Assembly (NCBI GenBank): GCA_963978895.1
Contig: OZ022246.1
Span: 15,252,549 to 15,316,548 of the forward strand
Origin: Erpobdella octoculata
Lineage: Eukaryota > Annelida > Clitellata > Hirudinida > Erpobdellidae
DNA: 64,000 bases
Reading direction: 5' to 3'
This document shows positions 60,617-64,000 of this stretch, one piece after another (within the stretch, counting starts at the first letter, position 1; every line of letters starts with the position of its first letter). The notes beneath the pieces were generated by a model. That model was given only the letters and a program-made list of their open reading frames with translations. It ran no database searches and was not told the origin of the DNA. The position numbers and the translations under genes were made by a program.

Positions 60617-61688
60617 TCAAGCAATGCCTGAAATTTGCGAGTACTTCATTTTTTTTTTATTATCATATCTACCAATCACCGTGTTACATGCCAATATGTG
60701 GTCGACTGGGCTGCATACCGCAATTTCGTCACCTTTTGTTAGTCGCTTGTCGCATTCTGTCACATTCATAACTCTGACTGGCACGTAGCTTCCTGACTTC
60801 GTTTGTACCAGTGTTTTTCCGATCATTAATCCATGTTTTTCAACTCCGTTCAGAGGCTCGATGAACCCAACAACTCTTGAGTTTTTATCGCTTTCTATTT
60901 TTGCCCAAACCAAAGATTCTGACTGAGCAGGTACAACGATGTTCTTTGTTACCGATACTCGTTTCACCGAATATCGGTACGCCTCTATAATAAACAGGTA
61001 ATTCCAAATCCCCCTGTCTAAATGTTCCCAATTTTAAGTCCAATGCAAAACCATGTGTTTTTATAAAAAAAACTTCTCCTTTTGCTAAACAAGGCCTTAT
61101 AATTGAACAAGAAACTCCAGTATCAATGATAAATTTACAGTTTTTTATTCTAAGTCTGCCCACCACAAATATACTGTCCCCTTTCTTCAAAATAGAAATT
61201 GGTACCACTTTATAAGGTAAAATATCGTTTATTGTAACAGAGTCTGGATTTTGTTTGTTGGAACGGGCCACTATGGGTCTTGCTTGTCTGACATCATCGT
61301 GCTTTTTGGAGTCCCCATGCTTTCGTTGCCCGTGTCTAAACATCTGGAATCTACAGTCCCTCTGTAGATGTCCCAACCCATCGCAATTCCAGCAACGCGG
61401 TGCGTTGTTATTCTTTTTCCAGCTAGGCCTTTTATCCATAATTTTTCGGACTCGATCATCCAGGTCATCTTTTTCGATTCCCACCTTTCTTACCCAACGA
61501 GACCTATCAGATAATTCTTCAGAGGCTTCATAATTTAAGGCATATGCTAAAGTATCTCTGGGACCAGCTACTCGGGCGACCCTAAGAGCTTTTTGGGTTT
61601 CGGAGTTCTTCAAGGCCGCAATGAATCCACCCGCAATAATTGTATTGAGGACATTTCGAGCGCACAAGAGTCTACAAATAGCCATCAT
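60617..61688 (-). pseudogene. Gag end, zinc knuckle, protease and linker of gypsy element A
   Basis: The 60885-61688 frame has the end of gag (SETQKALRVARVAGPRDTLA), CCHC knuckle CWNCDGLGHLQRDC near residue 98, and protease motif CKFIIDTGVSCSII near residue 185 (D-T-G active site). A frame change near 60960 leads to 60617-60967, with VVPAQSESLVWAKIES and DEIAVCSPVDHILACN, the linker between protease and RT in mdg1/412-like relatives. The N-terminal gag is cut at 61688. Confidence 0.88.
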
Positions 61689-61983
61689 TTTTTGGTGATG
61701 GTCGGTGGCTCAGTTGGTAAGAGCGCTTGCATTTAGGCTAGGCGGTGTTGCCGTAGACACGTGGGTTCGATTCCTAGTAGAGTCTTATAAATATTTGCGT
61801 TACTTGTGGTGACAGTTAATCATCCTATTTGTAGGCTCTCGAAACATTTCAACGCAGTGTTTCACTTCGCAAAAAATTACCTATCTGGCAGCAGACTAGC
61901 TGTCGAGTCGAGCCGAAGTAAGGAGTTCTGAGCCTATCATAGTCGTAGTCAATGTTAAGTAGCTCCGAAAGACTGAGACTTCT
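61680..61983 (+). repeat. tRNA-like SINE/repeat, first of two tandem 304-bp units
   Basis: The tRNA-like head (61698-61780) has box A TGGCTCAGTTGG, D-arm GCTC/GAGC, and box B GGGTTCGATTCC. The acceptor stem does not pair, so it is not a functional tRNA. The body continues to 61983, and the whole unit restarts at 61984 with AGCCATCATTTTTTGGTGAT. Confidence 0.75.
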
Positions 61984-62080
61984 AGCCATCATTTTTTGGT
62001 GATGGTCGGTGGCTCAGTTGGTAAGAGCGCTTGCATTTAGGCGAGGCGGTGTTGCCGTAGACACGTGGGTTCGATTCCTA

Positions 62081-62122
<42 letters not shown>

Positions 62123-62160
62123 TAGGAATCGAACCCACGTGTCTATATATATATATATAT
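61984..62160 (+). repeat. Second tRNA-like unit ending in an (AT)n-centred palindrome
   Basis: The tRNA-like head repeats at 62002-62082. A 25-bp end containing GACACGTGGGTTCGATTCCT (62058-62082) is present inverted at 62121-62145, with 38 bp of AT repeats between. More AT repeats follow (62146-62160). Confidence 0.85.
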
Positions 62161-62280
62161 TAGGGCTTGCAAGTTAACGTGCTAAAAACGAGTTAATTCA
62201 TTAATAAATTAATGTAAGTTAAAAAAATTTAACGCAATTAAAATTTTTAACACAAAAATTTTAATCTATGGTTTTATTTA
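62161..62280 (+). repeat. Left end of a hAT element (GTTAACG type)
   Basis: TAGGGCTTGCAAGTTAACG followed by GAGTTAATTCATTAATAA and AATTTAACGCAATTAAAA repeats resembles the ends of known hATs with GTTAACGCGTTAA subterminal units. It abuts (AT)n, so no duplication is readable. The right end may lie beyond the window. Confidence 0.4.
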
Positions 62281-62353
62281 CAAGAACATCAAAATTAACC
62301 AATCATATCATGGATTTTATTCCTTTTGTTTTTTGTTCTATGTTCACTCACAT

Positions 62354-63087
62354 TAGGGGTCATCCATATATTACGTACACACCGGGGGGAGGGGTGTGTG
62401 TACGAAGTGATTGTTTTGCGTATAAGTGCGTATGGGGAGGGAGGGATAGCTCCAACAAATACGTATGTACGCAAAAAATGGTAAATATTATTTTTTCTAA
62501 TAGTACTTATTGTTGTTTTAACTCAGTTGAATTGATTGAATGATAAATAATATCGAGTAGTATATTAGATCAATCAATTAAACAAACAAACTTGTATCGC
62601 GCCTTTTTCAATAATTCAAAGGCTCAATGATATCAACTATCAACGATGGCGTGTCTAGAAAAGCGCGGCGGAATGTTTGAATTTGGCGTATCGAAGTAGC
62701 GTCCTCCAGCGTAATAATTATAATGCTATTTAAGATGATAAATCTGCTGTATCTCCGTGGCTGCATTGGAATGCTATGATAAAATTTTCAAATTTGTGTG
62801 TTTGTTGGGCACACCAAAGCCTTAAGAGGGTCTGTCAGTAAATTTCAATTAAGTTTCCAAAAACATGTTGAGATAAGTCAAGCTCGTCATAGTCAATAAT
62901 GAACCTCAAGCAATACATCAACCTGTTGTTAAAACGGGCTAATTTATATTGAGGAGGGGGTGAAATCCGCTGTGCGTATGTACGCATAGGGGAGGGGGGT
63001 CTAAAAATGTACGAGATGCAACAGGTGGGAGGGGAGGAGGTCAAACTCTCGAATTTAATGCGTACGTAGTATGTGAATGGCCCCTTA
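62354..63087. mobile_element. Non-autonomous element with AGGGGTCATCCAT ends
   Basis: The left end AGGGGTCATCCATATATTAC then GTACACACC and the right end GTACGTAGTATGTGAATGG then CCCCT are inverted copies. Both are followed inward by G-rich blocks and GCGTATG-TACGCA motifs (62400-62475, 62960-63010). The end type is common in invertebrate hAT MITEs. No exact target duplication was found. Confidence 0.65.
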
Positions 63088-63194
63088 GTTCCCGTTTCTC
63101 GAATAAATAAATTCTTTGTAGCGGCAAATAGTTGAGTTATCGGTTTAAGTTTGGAAACTTTGTATAAATTATATTTTAGAATTATCTTCAAACA

Positions 63195-63358
63195 TGCTTA
63201 ACGAAGCATTTGGTTACAAAGACGAATACAAAAAATACGAAATTGTAAGTATTGTTCGAAGGAATTCAAGTATCATCGAAGTTTGACAACACTTCAATAT
63301 CATTTAAACAGTGAGCACGCTTTTACGGCAAATAAAAATAGCCAAAACGACTCTTAGT
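63195..63358 (+). pseudogene. BED zinc-finger remnant of a hAT transposase
   Basis: The plus strand reads MLNEAFGYKDEYKKYEI then CKYCSKEFKYHRSLTTLQYH and LNSEHAF before a stop. The C-x2-C and H-x4-H (YHLNSEH) pair matches a BED finger, the DNA-binding N-terminus of ZBED-type hATs. No catalytic domain follows before the window ends. Confidence 0.6.
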
Positions 63359-64000
63359 TATCAAAACAAGTCAAAATAACGCAGAGTATAAAGTCGCTAA
63401 ATGAGGTAAATAAGCCTATTTTCCTGTCTAAATCCAAAAAAATTACTGAAGCAATTGTACGTAATAGAACAGTTTATGCACTGCCTTACTGTTTTTCACT
63501 TATTTGTGTGTATGTTTTAACCATAGATATCTAGATAGGCTATATAGGCTTATTTGCAGTTTTTGTTTGGTTTTACGCGCGCAGTGGAGTTTTAGTTTGT
63601 GCCTCCTGACTGACCATAGACAACAGATTTGTTTACATTTGTCTACACCGGCGGCTTGCCTTACTTCGATAAGCAATTCATTCCAATTTTGCAGTTAACT
63701 ATTATAAAGCAATGACAACGCGTTATTCTTTGAATATTTGTTTATCATAGATTAATTTATGACTTTCTATCAAAATTTTTTTGTTTCTTCAGCGCATGCT
63801 TTAATTGTTTTTGACAGAAATGACTTTTATAAATTCCCTTGAATCTTTTGGTTTAAACTTTAAAACCATAACATTTTAAGGAAATGCTTTTATCTGAAGA
63901 TAACTGATAGTCATATGTATCTATTTTATGCTGATAGTTTAAGTTTCAGCATAAAATCTGAATTCATTATGTCTTCAAAGACATTTTCTTAAAAGAGATA
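63359..64000. other. AT-rich, nothing recognised
   Basis: I see no coding region or identifiable repeat here. Confidence 0.5.

Noticed and set aside
61698..61780. Functional tRNA gene
   Set aside because: Box A, box B, D-arm and most of the T-stem are present, but the acceptor stem does not pair and the unit is tandemly repeated with SINE-like flanks.

Overview
This window is animal (metazoan), repeat-dominated nuclear DNA. The evidence is AT-rich composition, a spliceosomal intron in a transposase gene, metazoan-type transposons (hAT, piggyBac, P, MULE, Helitron, Ty3/gypsy, L2/CR1-like LINE, Penelope-like, RLE-type non-LTR), tRNA-headed SINEs and a non-muscle/smooth-muscle type myosin II tail fragment. 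An aquatic invertebrate is likely, but the sequence does not fix the phylum. I found no intact host gene. Nearly all coding similarity is to transposable elements, most of them broken.

Layout. 0.2-4.7 kb: a DNA element with ~540-bp inverted arms, carrying a Ulp1-like protease fragment, invaded by a piggyBac element and a SINE. 5.1-6.2 kb: LINE scrap and a tRNA-headed SINE with 22-bp tandem units, split by a small hAT. 6.5-15.2 kb: a P-element-like transposase split by a 7.7-kb hAT, which holds a second hAT, which holds a third; a 563-bp palindrome also lies inside. 15.2-22 kb: an LTR element whose pol is replaced by a myosin heavy-chain segment; its 3' LTR is split by a second, RT-less gypsy element. 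22-41.9 kb: a cluster of five same-strand RLE-type non-LTR copies. Their 3' ends run into (ACAT)n, and they are invaded by a MULE, several hATs, a MULE-like G-rich element and an element with inverted 14-bp arrays. 42.4-47 kb: an L2/CR1-like LINE split by a hAT that itself carries a 228-bp MITE, then Penelope-like RT. 47.3-52.5 kb: Helitron-like ends, a SINE with clear target duplication, tandem minisatellites and a Helitron helicase fragment. 52.5-61.7 kb: gypsy remnants, including one gypsy element inserted into the YLDD codons of another. 61.7-64 kb: tandem tRNA-like repeats, an (AT)n palindrome and hAT debris.

Many insertions can be dated relative to each other because target-site duplications (TSDs) are still readable: eleven hAT-like insertions with 8-bp duplications (ten exact or alignable exactly, one with a single mismatch), one TTAA piggyBac, one 8-bp MULE, one 9-bp MULE-like element, two 5-bp LTR insertions and one 12-bp SINE. 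The most unusual items are the myosin-carrying LTR element, a 32-bp element that keeps both ends and a target duplication, and the head-to-tail RLE cluster with tetranucleotide tails.
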